Shown here: piece by piece, positions 8,018 through 15,956 of the stretch
Position numbering within the stretch: position 1 is the stretch's first letter
Layout of the letters: the number at the start of each line of letters is the position of its first letter
Source: Methylobacillus sp.
Lineage (GTDB): Bacteria; Pseudomonadota; Gammaproteobacteria; Burkholderiales; Methylophilaceae
Assembly: GCA_031277395.1 (NCBI GenBank)
Contig: JAITML010000039.1
Location: forward strand, 1-49,314
Direction of reading: 5' to 3'
Length of the DNA stretch: 49,314 nucleotides
The notes under the pieces: generated by a model
What the model saw: the letters and a program-made list of their open reading frames with translations, nothing else
What the model was told of the DNA's origin: nothing
The model's database searches: none
Made by a program: the position numbers and the translations under genes

Positions 8018-8890
8018 TTATGGTTTGTCGAAGATGCGAAACCCGTAATAGGTGCCGAATTCACCCTCGGGTTCGTGATAGACGAAAAACAGGTTATTGG
8101 CGTAACCAAGACCGCTGTAATGATTGTTCGCGCGCAATTTCATCGTGACCGGCAGGGTGCTTTTGCCGACGAATTTTCCGTTCAGATCAAATACCAGCAC
8201 CGCTTTGTGATCAACATCCAGCAGCGCCAGTTCGTCGCCCGCGACGCCGGTATAAGCAATGAAGTGCTCGCTGGTTTCATCGGTTTTGACGCCCGCCGCA
8301 TTCAAATCCAGCGTGATCTCCCCGATCGGCTCGCGGCTCGCGAGACTTACCACGCGCACCTTGTCGCTGCGCTCCTGCTTGGCATAATAAACATTCTCCG
8401 CCGGGTTGTACGCGGGCATTGTCGCGGCGCTGCCGAAGGCGGAATTGGGGCCGGTGATTTCGTCAGTTTGATCGGTGAGTTTGCCCGCATCGTCCAGCTT
8501 GAACGCGAACACGCCGCTACCGGGCGTGAAACCAGCGCCACTGGAAATGTTGTAAGTCACAACTTCCAGATGATGCGTATTCGGGTTGTAGTAGATCGAA
8601 CGATTGTCGAGGCCGGGTTTGGCCGAATAAAGATACTCACCCTTGTCGCTATAGGCATGCACCTGTGACGGCGAAATCGGCGCACCAAACTCGTTGGGCA
8701 TGGGCGCGAGACCGCCATCCGCGATGAAGTAGCGGCTATAATCCGGCGCATACGCCACGGTCATCGGGCGCGACAGGGGTTTTATGGCTAACGGAATATG
8801 CAGCTCCGCCACCGCTTCGGGCAACACCTGCGCGGCATGGGCGGAAAAACTCGCGACCAGCAACAAGACAAAAACAAATTGACGATACAT
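8018..8890 (-). CDS. Secreted beta-propeller-like protein of unknown function
   Basis: A 290-residue protein with a clean signal peptide (1-19, ending HAA), so it is periplasmic or secreted. The mature part has repeated 35-45-residue units with strand patterns such as KVRVVSLASREPIGEITLDL and KAVLVFDLNGKFVGKSTLP, like YVTN/NHL beta-propellers. No catalytic motif or cofactor site stands out. It is divergently arranged with the glycosyltransferase gene, 46 bp apart, so the two may share a control region. No function is assigned. Confidence 0.75.
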   Translation of the reverse strand: MYRQFVFVLLLVASFSAHAAQVLPEAVAELHIPLAIKPLSRPMTVAYAPDYSRYFIADGGLAPMPNEFGAPISPSQVHAYSDKGEYLYSAKPGLDNRSIYYNPNTHHLEVVTYNISSGAGFTPGSGVFAFKLDDAGKLTDQTDEITGPNSAFGSAATMPAYNPAENVYYAKQERSDKVRVVSLASREPIGEITLDLNAAGVKTDETSEHFIAYTGVAGDELALLDVDHKAVLVFDLNGKFVGKSTLPVTMKLRANNHYSGLGYANNLFFVYHEPEGEFGTYYGFRIFDKP

Positions 8891-8936
8891 ATGAACCTCT
8901 CAACAACAAGACGCAAATTCTAACCTTTTGCGACCA

Positions 8937-10016
8937 ATGAACAAGCATCTTTTGGTTTGCGTTTCCGCGCACGGGTTCGGCCATATCGCACAAGTCGCGC
9001 CGGTCATCAACACCCTGCGCGATCTTATGCCGCAGTTGCGCGTCACGGTACAAACGATGGCATCCGTCGCGCAGTTGCGCGCGCGCATGCACGGCGATTT
9101 CGAATACCGGCAGGAAGGCGGCGATATCGGCATGGTGATGGCCTCGGCGCTGGATGTGCAAGTCCGCGAAACCGCCGCCGCTTATGCACGCATCCATCAC
9201 GACTGGGAACAAACCGTTGCCCGCGAGGCGGATGCGTTGCGCGCCATTGCGCCCGATTTCGTGCTGTCTGACGTGGGCTATCTGCCGCTTGCGGGCGCGC
9301 AGCTTGCAGGAATCCCCAATGTGGCGATGAGCTCGCTCAACTGGGCGGATATTGTCGCGCACTACTGTGGCGCAATTTCCGGCGCGCAAAACATCATCGA
9401 ACAAATGCGACGCGCCTACGCCAATGCCGATGCATTTTTGCAAATCACGCCGCACATGCCGATGCATGATCTGCCCAATTGCATTGCTTTCAACCCGGTC
9501 GCCTCCGTCGGTCGCAATCGACGCGCGGAGATCAACAAAATCTTTGCACTGCGTGGCGATGAAAAACTGGTGCTGGTCAGTCTGGGCGGATTCGACAACC
9601 GGCTACCGACCGAAATCTGGCCGCGTATTTCCGGTGTGCGCTGGCTCCTCCCCATGAACTGGCGCAGCCTGCACCCTGACGCGCTGACGCTGGAAGCTGC
9701 CAACATGGATTTCAGCGACCTTCTCACCAGCAGCGACGCGCTACTCTGCAAACCCGGCTACGGCAGCTTTGTCGAAGCCGCCTGCGCCGCCCTGCCCGTG
9801 CTCACCGTTGCGCGCGACGACTGGCCGGAAGCGCCGTATCTCGAACACTGGCTCGCAACGCACGGAGCCATGCGCAAAATCACGCGAGAACGCATGGAAC
9901 GCGGTGAATTTTCGGATGAGCTGCGCGATCTTCTGACCGCGCCACGACGCCCTGCCGTGCTGCCCACGGGGAATCACGATGTTGCGGAATGGTTGGCGAA
10001 TCGGCTAGGTGATTGA
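8937..10016 (+). CDS. GT-B fold glycosyltransferase (MurG/UGT-like)
   Basis: A 359-residue protein with the two-Rossmann-domain architecture of MurG-like and macrolide-type glycosyltransferases. The N-terminal glycine loop is SAHGFGHIAQ (10-19), and the C-terminal nucleotide-sugar site is KPGYGSFVEAACAALPVL (about 273-290). The substrate is not predictable. The ATG at 8937 is preferred over a TTG 9 bp earlier because the first strand KHLLVCVSA starts there. No membrane segment is present. It stands alone, followed by repeats. Confidence 0.8.
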   Translation: MNKHLLVCVSAHGFGHIAQVAPVINTLRDLMPQLRVTVQTMASVAQLRARMHGDFEYRQEGGDIGMVMASALDVQVRETAAAYARIHHDWEQTVAREADALRAIAPDFVLSDVGYLPLAGAQLAGIPNVAMSSLNWADIVAHYCGAISGAQNIIEQMRRAYANADAFLQITPHMPMHDLPNCIAFNPVASVGRNRRAEINKIFALRGDEKLVLVSLGGFDNRLPTEIWPRISGVRWLLPMNWRSLHPDALTLEAANMDFSDLLTSSDALLCKPGYGSFVEAACAALPVLTVARDDWPEAPYLEHWLATHGAMRKITRERMERGEFSDELRDLLTAPRRPAVLPTGNHDVAEWLANRLGD

Positions 10017-10035
10017 TGTATTCAAGAAATCGCGC

Positions 10036-10141
10036 ACAGCAAGTAGGATGGGTGGAGCCGAAGGCGATACCCATCATTTTCATGTGTGATAAACCGATTT
10101 GATGGGTTTCGCTGCGCTCTACCCATCCTACGCTTGCTGTT
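10036..10141. repeat. Palindromic intergenic repeat with GTAGGATGGGT ends
   Basis: Two arms of about 40 bp (10037-10076 and 10100-10140) are imperfect inverted copies, each containing GTAGGATGGGT and ACCCATC. They would fold into a long hairpin. Similar GTAGGATGGGT repeats are known to be scattered between genes of many proteobacteria. It directly follows the glycosyltransferase stop and could act as a transcript end. Confidence 0.7.
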
Positions 10142-10154
10142 GCGAAATAACGGA

Positions 10155-10420
10155 GAAGGCAGCGTGACCCGGCTTTTCAGTCCCTTCTGCCGCGCCGAGC
10201 AGCGCAGTCAAGACGGGGGTTGTCGGCTCGCAACTGTTTGAGCCTTGGCAACGCCAAGGCGAGTTCTTGCGAGACGCCCGGCTTGATGAGCAGCACAGGG
10301 GAGCGCGCAGCGCCGCGGAAGCAGGGTGCTCTTTTCTTTGGATACTTTCTTTTGAGCACGCAAAAGAAAGTATCTCGCCCGTCGGGGCGAGACCCGACTA
10401 AAGCAAGGTTGCTTTAGCTG
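10155..10420. repeat. Repetitive non-coding element with two strong hairpins
   Basis: This 260-bp stretch has no believable gene; the short frames in it are Arg/Pro/Ser-rich. It contains a perfect 13-bp inverted repeat, GATACTTTCTTTT at 10341-10353 with AAAAGAAAGTATC at 10362-10374, and a second stem TCTCGCCC/GGGCGAGA at 10373-10392. The CTTTGGATACTTTCTTTT style resembles a repeat family common in betaproteobacterial intergenic DNA. Family membership is from memory, not a search. Confidence 0.55.
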
Positions 10421-10479
10421 GGATGTTCGATCAGTTTTCAACCGGCTCCAAAACAAACGGTTTTACACCCCCTCCCCCA

Positions 10480-10504
10480 CCCCTCTCCCATCAAGGGAGA
10501 GGGG
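10480..10504. terminator. Hairpin downstream of the response-regulator gene
   Basis: CCCCTCTCCC and GGGAGAGGGG form a 10-bp perfect stem with a five-base loop, 20 bp beyond the response-regulator stop on the minus strand. There is no T run, so this may be a stability hairpin or a repeat rather than an intrinsic terminator. Confidence 0.45.
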
Positions 10505-10524
10505 CTATCCTGTTCCGTTCATTC

Positions 10525-11169
10525 CTACCGCACCGGCTTGTGCTGATGCTTCCATACCGCCGCTTCCAGCCGACTCGTCAGATTGAGTTTACGCAGCAGG
10601 TTTTTGATGTGCACTTTGACCGTGGTATCGCTGATGCCGAGCTTGCGCGCGATGGTTTTGTTGTTCATGCCATCGGCGAGGCATTCGAGGATTTCATGTT
10701 CGCGGCCGGTCAGCGCGGCATCGGTTGTGCCTTTGCGTACCGTCGGTTCGGTCAGCGCGTGCTTGAGCACCTCGGTCAGACTTTCCTGCAACACGGTGAC
10801 GCCGGTGGTGGCCTTGAGCAGGCTGGCGCATAAATCTTCGGGTTCCATGTCCTTGAGCAGATAGCCGTCCGCACCTGCGCGCAGAGCTTCCAGCAGATCA
10901 TCCTCCGCATCGGAAACAGTGAGCACAATATAGGTGGCGTTGAGATCCGTGGCTTTGAAACGCCGCAGTGTTTCCAGACCGTGCATGCCCTTCATGTGCA
11001 GATCAAGCAGCACCATGCCGGGGCGCAATTCGGCGGCAAGATCCAACCCTTCCTGTCCCGAAGCAGCCTCGCCGACAACTTCGAAATTCGGGTTGGCGGA
11101 AATTATTTGCCCTACGCCTTTGCGAAACAGTGCGTGGTCGTCGATCAGCAATACCTTGTGTTTTATCAT
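10525..11169 (-). CDS. NarL/FixJ-family response regulator
   Basis: A 214-residue two-domain regulator. The receiver domain (about 4-120) has the acidic pair Asp10-Asp11, the phospho-acceptor Asp56 (in LLDLHM) and the conserved Lys in YLLKD. The output domain is a LuxR-type helix-turn-helix (about 150-206, LTGREHEILECLADG to LNLTSRLEAAV). It lies 13 bp after the kinase gene in one operon, so the two form a two-component pair. Domain order and the GMHGLETLRRFK segment are NarL-like. The signal cannot be read from sequence. It is a candidate binder of the 7-2-7 elements in the amine island. Confidence 0.92.
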   Translation of the reverse strand: MIKHKVLLIDDHALFRKGVGQIISANPNFEVVGEAASGQEGLDLAAELRPGMVLLDLHMKGMHGLETLRRFKATDLNATYIVLTVSDAEDDLLEALRAGADGYLLKDMEPEDLCASLLKATTGVTVLQESLTEVLKHALTEPTVRKGTTDAALTGREHEILECLADGMNNKTIARKLGISDTTVKVHIKNLLRKLNLTSRLEAAVWKHQHKPVR

Positions 11170-11182
11170 TGCGCTTTCCTCC

Positions 11183-12991
11183 TTATGCCTGTGGCAGCTT
11201 GGGCGTGAAAACCAGACGGACGCGTGTCCCTCCGTTGCGCCTCGCGGTCACTTCAATATCGCCTCCAAGACTGTAGGCGCGTTCTTTCATTATGGTTTGT
11301 CCGTAGTGATCCTGCCCGTCGTTGCCGGGTTTGTAGCCTATGCCATTATCATCTATTGTAACCACCATATGGCCGCCCGGCTGATAAACCATCTCGACGG
11401 AAACATGGCTCGCGCCCGAATGACGCACGATGTTGGAAAGCGCCTCGCGCACGATGTGCAGTATGTGAAATTCCTCGTTGACCGTGAGGCGGCAATTGAC
11501 CAGCCGGTTGTCGAGCACGATGGACAGGCTGGAACGCTGCGAAAATTCCTCGATCGCGGATTGAATCGCGAAACCCAGCCCGCGCACATCCATGTGCACG
11601 CGGAAAGTTGCGAGCAACTCGCGCAATTCGCGGTAGGCATTGTCGAGGCCGGTGCGAAGTTCCATAAGCGCCTGCTCGCTGCCGCTGTTGCCGGCCTGCA
11701 AGCGTGCAATCTGGATTTTCATGAAGGAGAGCGATTGCGCGAGTGAATCATGCAGCTCACGCGCGATTGCCGCGCGTTCTTCCAGCAGCACGATGCGCCG
11801 CTCTTCCTGCTCGCGCCCCTGATAACCGATGACCATGGTGAGCAAGCGGGTGGTCAGCTCCAGCAGTTGAACTTCGTGATCTTCCAGCATGTGATCGCGT
11901 TCGGTTTCGATCAGCAGCACATCCTGCGCATCCGGCATGCTGGAAAACAGCAACGCAAAACAGCGCACTTCCTGCCGGTCGTGGCTGAATTCAAGAAAAC
12001 CGAGTTGGCCGGAGGCTGCCAATTCGCTCATCAATTCCACCGGCAGTGACAGCGGAATATGATGCGAATACACCACCTTGTGCTGCGATATGCGCGTATT
12101 GCCGTCGTCGAATATCACCGCCACATTATTGGCGTTGAACGCTTTTTCCAGCGTGTGCAACAGCTTGCGCAGCGTGATTTCGCTCATGGCCTCGTTGGTG
12201 ATGGTATCCACAAAACGCAGCAGAAATTCCTGTGAGCGCATCATGCGCCGCAACCGCTCACTGGTTTGATCCGCCCAGGTGCGTCCCACGAGCAGCCCTT
12301 CGAGTTGCGTCATCACGCCGAACAGTTTTTGTTCGAGCAGGGAAAACTCATCGCCGCGCTCACTCGGCGTAACTTCAATCAAGCTGTCCGGCATGAAGGA
12401 AAGCAGGTGATCGACCCTGTCCACAAGAATGCGGCGACCACTGATTGCAATCGCTGTGACGCATCCGACGATGAGCATCAGCGCGACCAGTTGCAGCAGC
12501 GAGATCACCGATTGCTTTATTTTGAGATCGTAGGCGAGCGCCTTGGCGAGATCGTCATATGCCCTGTCCACGCGCATGATCAGATCCAGACGCGATGCGG
12601 GAGAGCCCTGCATCGCGAGATGCGAATAATCATGTTGCGCATCCTCAAGCTGCCGGATGGCGCGCACCAGATCGGGACTTTTCTGATGAAAAAGCCAGTC
12701 AAGATCCTGCTCCTTCACATCCAGCAAATAGGGGCCGGGGTTGTTGACAATGATTGTGTCTTCAAACGTGCTCTTGTATTTGTACTCTTCCAGCGCCGCT
12801 TTCAGAAACAATCGTTTTTCGTTGACCTTTTTCAGCGCCGCCTGACTGACCGGCACATAATCCACAAGAAAAAGCGCGCCGCCCATGATGAGCACGATGC
12901 TCATGGAGATGCACAGCAGCAATACCAGCAGTCGCAGGTACAGCGTATGCTGTTTCAGTTGTTCCACATAAGCGAACCATCGGGCTAACAT
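11183..12991 (-). CDS. NarX-like membrane sensor histidine kinase
   Basis: A 602-residue kinase. Membrane helices near 19-43 and 162-185 flank a roughly 118-residue mostly helical periplasmic sensor. A HAMP-like linker follows, then a GAF-like segment (about 255-395). The HisKA_3 dimerisation helix has ELHDSLAQSLSFMK with phospho-acceptor His414. The ATPase domain has the N box REALSNIVRHSGA (515-527) and G box DDNGIG (547-552). The H-box wording is typical of NarX/NarQ-type kinases. I cannot confirm the nitrate-binding residues, so the ligand is open. It is the first gene of the operon, divergent from the PAS gene. Confidence 0.9.
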   Translation of the reverse strand: MLARWFAYVEQLKQHTLYLRLLVLLLCISMSIVLIMGGALFLVDYVPVSQAALKKVNEKRLFLKAALEEYKYKSTFEDTIIVNNPGPYLLDVKEQDLDWLFHQKSPDLVRAIRQLEDAQHDYSHLAMQGSPASRLDLIMRVDRAYDDLAKALAYDLKIKQSVISLLQLVALMLIVGCVTAIAISGRRILVDRVDHLLSFMPDSLIEVTPSERGDEFSLLEQKLFGVMTQLEGLLVGRTWADQTSERLRRMMRSQEFLLRFVDTITNEAMSEITLRKLLHTLEKAFNANNVAVIFDDGNTRISQHKVVYSHHIPLSLPVELMSELAASGQLGFLEFSHDRQEVRCFALLFSSMPDAQDVLLIETERDHMLEDHEVQLLELTTRLLTMVIGYQGREQEERRIVLLEERAAIARELHDSLAQSLSFMKIQIARLQAGNSGSEQALMELRTGLDNAYRELRELLATFRVHMDVRGLGFAIQSAIEEFSQRSSLSIVLDNRLVNCRLTVNEEFHILHIVREALSNIVRHSGASHVSVEMVYQPGGHMVVTIDDNGIGYKPGNDGQDHYGQTIMKERAYSLGGDIEVTARRNGGTRVRLVFTPKLPQA

Positions 12992-13050
12992 TTTCTCGGT
13001 CGGTCTGTTAAAGTTGCCTTGGTCACATTATCGCGCAAAGGTGCCGGAAA

Positions 13051-14436
13051 ATGAGTTTATATGTATTCAGCATCGTTCTGCTCAGCCTCATCTTCATGCT
13101 GGTTTTCGGTACATGGTGGGACAGCAGCGCACCATTCAAAATTCACGTCGCTGCGCTCATCACGGTCATGGCCGTCCTGCTTTCCGCCTTTGTCATGATT
13201 TCCATTTATCCAATTCTATCGCTGCGTTTGTCCGGCAGCCTCAGAAAAAAGCAATTGGATGACATTACCTGGGGGCGCGATGTTTCCGCCAATCTCACCA
13301 TGCCCTCTGCCGTGCTTGACGGTTACAACCTCATTTTCGCCAACCGCGCCCTGCTGGGCGAGCTGGGCATGAGCGGTATGGGCGATCAGGTGATCGGTAT
13401 GCCGCTGACCAATATTGTGCACCCGAGCGACCATCACAACCTTGCAAAATTCATTGCGGGCGCCACGCACAGCCATCAACCGAACGAAACGCTCACGGTA
13501 CGCATGATGTGCTACGACGGCACCACGCTGCCGGCGCAGATTGCGCTTTCGCCGCTGCGGGAAAGCGGCAACGCCAATCTGAGCCTGTTGCAATTCTCGT
13601 CGCAATCAAGCGCATATCCGGCGGCAACTTCTGCGGGCGAACAGTCCGACTACCATCTGCTGATTGACCGCATCGAGCAGATCGTGTTTCACATCAACGC
13701 CCATCAGGAATTCATTTTCCTCAATCCCTCATGGGAACATCTGCTTGACCACTCGATCCACGAAAGCATCAACAAACCGCTGATTTCCTTTGTACATCCC
13801 GAAGACCGACCCATAGTGGAATCGCATATCAGCTCGCTCACGCAGGGCAAACGCACCAGTTGCCATCTGCAAGTCCGACTCATCGCCAAAAACGGCGACA
13901 CCTTCTGGGTCGAGCTGCGCGCCAAGACCACGTCTCCGCACCGCGGCGAACGCACCAGCGTAATCGGCACCATGACCGACATTAACCGCATGAAATCGAC
14001 GGAAGCCAGTCTGTACGCCAATCGCCGCTTGTTGAGCACACTGCTCAGCAATATCCCCGGCATGGTCTATCGCTGCAAGAACGACAGAAACTGGAGCTTT
14101 GAATTCGCAAGTGACGGCTGCCTGGATGTCGTCGGCTACGAGCCTTACGAGATGGTGAACGCGACCGACTTCTCCTTCATCCAGATCATCCATCCCGACG
14201 ATCGGCAAAAAACCTGGGAGGCCGTCCAGCGCGGCGTTGCCAATCACACGAGCTTCCAGTTCGTCTATCGCATCATCACTCGCTCAGGCCGGATCAAGTG
14301 GGTGTGGGAGCAAGGCCGCGGCGTCTATTCCAGCGCGGGCGACCTGCTGGCGCTGGAAGGTTTCATCACCGATCTCGCCACCGAAGGCGATACCGAATCG
14401 ATGATGGAATTTCAGAACATGCTTTCCAGTCATTAG
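13051..14436 (+). CDS. Membrane protein with three PAS domains and no output domain
   Basis: A 461-residue protein. Two helices (about 2-20 and 34-56) form an N-terminal membrane hairpin. Three PAS domains follow at about 78-190, 205-310 and 325-445; the latter two end in PAC-like segments (IGTMTDIN and LEGFITDL). There is no kinase, GGDEF, EAL, HTH or methyl-accepting region, so it senses without an output of its own. It starts 59 bp from the NarX-like gene on the other strand, suggesting a shared control region and perhaps an accessory-sensor role. Function is inferred from context only. Confidence 0.8.
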   Translation: MSLYVFSIVLLSLIFMLVFGTWWDSSAPFKIHVAALITVMAVLLSAFVMISIYPILSLRLSGSLRKKQLDDITWGRDVSANLTMPSAVLDGYNLIFANRALLGELGMSGMGDQVIGMPLTNIVHPSDHHNLAKFIAGATHSHQPNETLTVRMMCYDGTTLPAQIALSPLRESGNANLSLLQFSSQSSAYPAATSAGEQSDYHLLIDRIEQIVFHINAHQEFIFLNPSWEHLLDHSIHESINKPLISFVHPEDRPIVESHISSLTQGKRTSCHLQVRLIAKNGDTFWVELRAKTTSPHRGERTSVIGTMTDINRMKSTEASLYANRRLLSTLLSNIPGMVYRCKNDRNWSFEFASDGCLDVVGYEPYEMVNATDFSFIQIIHPDDRQKTWEAVQRGVANHTSFQFVYRIITRSGRIKWVWEQGRGVYSSAGDLLALEGFITDLATEGDTESMMEFQNMLSSH

Positions 14437-14458
14437 CCGCATTAAAACCACGCAAAGA

Positions 14459-14498
14459 CGCAGGTTGGGAACCGGACTTCATCCCAACCTGCGTTTTC
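14459..14498 (+). terminator. Rho-independent terminator of the PAS-protein gene
   Basis: CGCAGGTTGGGA and TCCCAACCTGCG form a perfect 12-bp stem with an 11-base loop, followed by TTTTCATTT, 20 bp after the stop codon. Confidence 0.85.
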
Positions 14499-14515
14499 AT
14501 TTCCTGCGCTCCATG

Positions 14516-14537
14516 CCCTTTCCCTCGCGGGAAAGGG
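14516..14537 (-). terminator. Hairpin downstream of the porin gene
   Basis: CCCTTTCCC and GGGAAAGGG pair around a four-base loop about 27 bp beyond the porin stop. There is no T run on the minus strand, so termination here is only possible. Confidence 0.4.
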
Positions 14538-14563
14538 GGAGCCTCTCCGAGCCGGCGTCTTTC

Positions 14564-15421
14564 TTAGAACGTCCGCATCAGGTACAGGATGACGTGGTCG
14601 TCGCTGGTTTCGCGACCCTTCGCATCCACATACCAGTCATCGTCGGCGCCGCTGGTCGTCGTGTAATTGAGACCGGCAGTCCAGCCGTCACTGTTGAAGA
14701 CAGAGAAATCCTTGCTGATGCCGATCAGGTAATCGTCATAGTCGCCCATCGAGTGGCCTTCGACGCGCTGATGACCCGCGTGCAATGTGAGGTTGATCGC
14801 CATCGGCAGCGTGTAGTTGAAATTCAACTCGATGTAATCGCTACCGTCAGTATCGCCTTCACCGAGACCAATGTCTTTGCCAAAGGATTTGTTGTTGATG
14901 CCGAAGAAGTCGGTCACGGCGTAGGAATACTTGAGCGTGAACCACTTCCAGCTTCCGGCGGCGCTCACTTCCAGCGTATTCGGCGATTCGGTTCGACGCC
15001 CGTCGGTGATGTTTATCGGCTTGTCGTTATCCGGATAGTAGAAGTACAAAAAGCCAAAGTCATAGCCGAAATCGGTATCGCCTATGGTATTGGCGAAGCC
15101 ACCGTAGAGGTCCACCTCCAGCGTATTACCGTACAGGGCATCCTTGTCCACGTTGGTTCCCCAGACGCCGAGATAAGCGCCGCTGGAATGCGCGAGGTCA
15201 AAACCACCCTGCACCGCAGGCCGATCATTGGTGTAGGTAATACCACGGAACACATATTGGCCGAAGAAGCCGATATTGGTGGTCAAAGTGAAATCCGATG
15301 CCGGTTCGGCGGGGGCAGCTTCCGGAGCGGGAGCAGCGGCCTCTTCGGCAGCATAGGCATAGCTCGTGGACATCATGCCCAGCAGAGCGGCGGTTACTAA
15401 AGAAAGTCTTGCGTGTTTCAT
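14564..15421 (-). CDS. TorF-family putative outer-membrane porin
   Basis: A 285-residue exported protein. The signal peptide (1-24, ending AYA) is followed by an Ala/Pro/Glu-rich linker (25-42). The rest is a beta-barrel pattern of alternating polar and hydrophobic strands, beginning SDFTLTTNIGFFGQYVFRG and ending in a C-terminal aromatic (MRTF), as outer-membrane proteins do. The FRGITYTNDRPAVQGG segment is typical of the TorF/Gcw_chp family, whose substrates are unknown. The ATG at 15421 is chosen because GGAGGG lies upstream and the signal peptide starts there. It could admit small amines, but only its position beside the ETF genes hints at that. Confidence 0.82.
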   Translation of the reverse strand: MKHARLSLVTAALLGMMSTSYAYAAEEAAAPAPEAAPAEPASDFTLTTNIGFFGQYVFRGITYTNDRPAVQGGFDLAHSSGAYLGVWGTNVDKDALYGNTLEVDLYGGFANTIGDTDFGYDFGFLYFYYPDNDKPINITDGRRTESPNTLEVSAAGSWKWFTLKYSYAVTDFFGINNKSFGKDIGLGEGDTDGSDYIELNFNYTLPMAINLTLHAGHQRVEGHSMGDYDDYLIGISKDFSVFNSDGWTAGLNYTTTSGADDDWYVDAKGRETSDDHVILYLMRTF

Positions 15422-15491
15422 GTGTACTCCCTCCAACAGGATGGTAAATGTAAACTGGCTTGGCAACCTATTATTACTATATTGAAAATTA

Positions 15492-15508
15492 GTTTATCCA
15501 TAATAAAC
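15492..15508. promoter_or_regulatory. Inverted repeat in the porin promoter region
   Basis: GTTTAT and ATAAAC with a 5-bp spacer lie in AT-rich DNA 71-87 bp upstream of the porin start codon. They are well placed for an operator. Confidence 0.35.
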
Positions 15509-15687
15509 CACATTCGGTTCAGTAAGGCAAACCATTTTGTCCCTCACAAGACAAACTATCGGCCCCCGTGTTGGTATTTCGCAACACATCGGTCACGGCG
15601 GCAAAAATATTCATCAATTCTTTTCCATTCCGGGCTGTAACCGGCCTCGGCAACAGCAACACGGAACGATCCGGCCGATGCGTTTCG

Positions 15688-15709
15688 GTCAAATCACAAA
15701 AAATTTGAC
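15688..15709. promoter_or_regulatory. Inverted repeat, possible operator in the 15422-15956 gap
   Basis: GTCAAAT and ATTTGAC with an 8-bp spacer. The 535-bp gap between the porin start and the ETF genes otherwise holds no believable gene; it contains this repeat, the repeat at 15492, the half-site pair at 15859 and the terminator at 15913. Confidence 0.35.
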
Positions 15710-15858
15710 ACGCCGACGTATGTCACCTTCGCCATCCACACCAACGTGGAGCCACTTTTTGGCGGCCTCGACAGCGGCTTGCATCATGCGTTCCCGCATC
15801 TAAAGATGTGGGAAAACAATAACTAAATGACCAGGCATCTTAAATGCCCATCAAGAGG

Positions 15859-15874
15859 TACTACCAAAGAGGTA
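15859..15874. promoter_or_regulatory. NarL-type 7-2-7 half-site pair (divergent member of the island element)
   Basis: TACTACC, AA, AGAGGTA. The half-sites match the four island elements in sequence and spacing, and AGAGGTA is an exact complement of the NarL heptamer pattern. The flanking CAATT and TTAGGG boxes are not conserved, so it is a weaker member. It lies about 440 bp upstream of the porin start and downstream of the ETF operon. Confidence 0.45.
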
Positions 15875-15912
15875 AGCTGAGGTGTTACAAATTTGAAGTA
15901 TTGCAGGGCGGG

Positions 15913-15948
15913 AAAACCCTCCCTGATCGCCGTGCGACAAGGGAGGGT
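15913..15948 (-). terminator. Rho-independent terminator of the ETF operon
   Basis: On the minus strand, ACCCTCCCT and AGGGAGGGT form a 9-bp stem with a 15-base loop followed by TTTT, starting 9 bp beyond the etfA stop codon. Confidence 0.75.
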
Positions 15949-15956
15949 CTTTTATG

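Noticed and set aside
10177-10456. Short basic open frames in the 10155-10420 repeat
   Set aside because: Arg/Pro/Ser-rich translations in several overlapping frames on both strands are typical of repetitive GC-rich non-coding DNA. None has a ribosome binding site.
11183-12991. Naming the kinase gene narX as a nitrate sensor
   Set aside because: The H box and overall layout are NarX-like, but the nitrate-binding periplasmic residues could not be confirmed and no nitrate reductase genes are in the window.
15689-15799. A 36-codon minus-strand frame in the gap upstream of the porin
   Set aside because: There is no ribosome binding site and no recognisable family, and part of it overlaps an inverted repeat. 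It is too short to support without conservation data.
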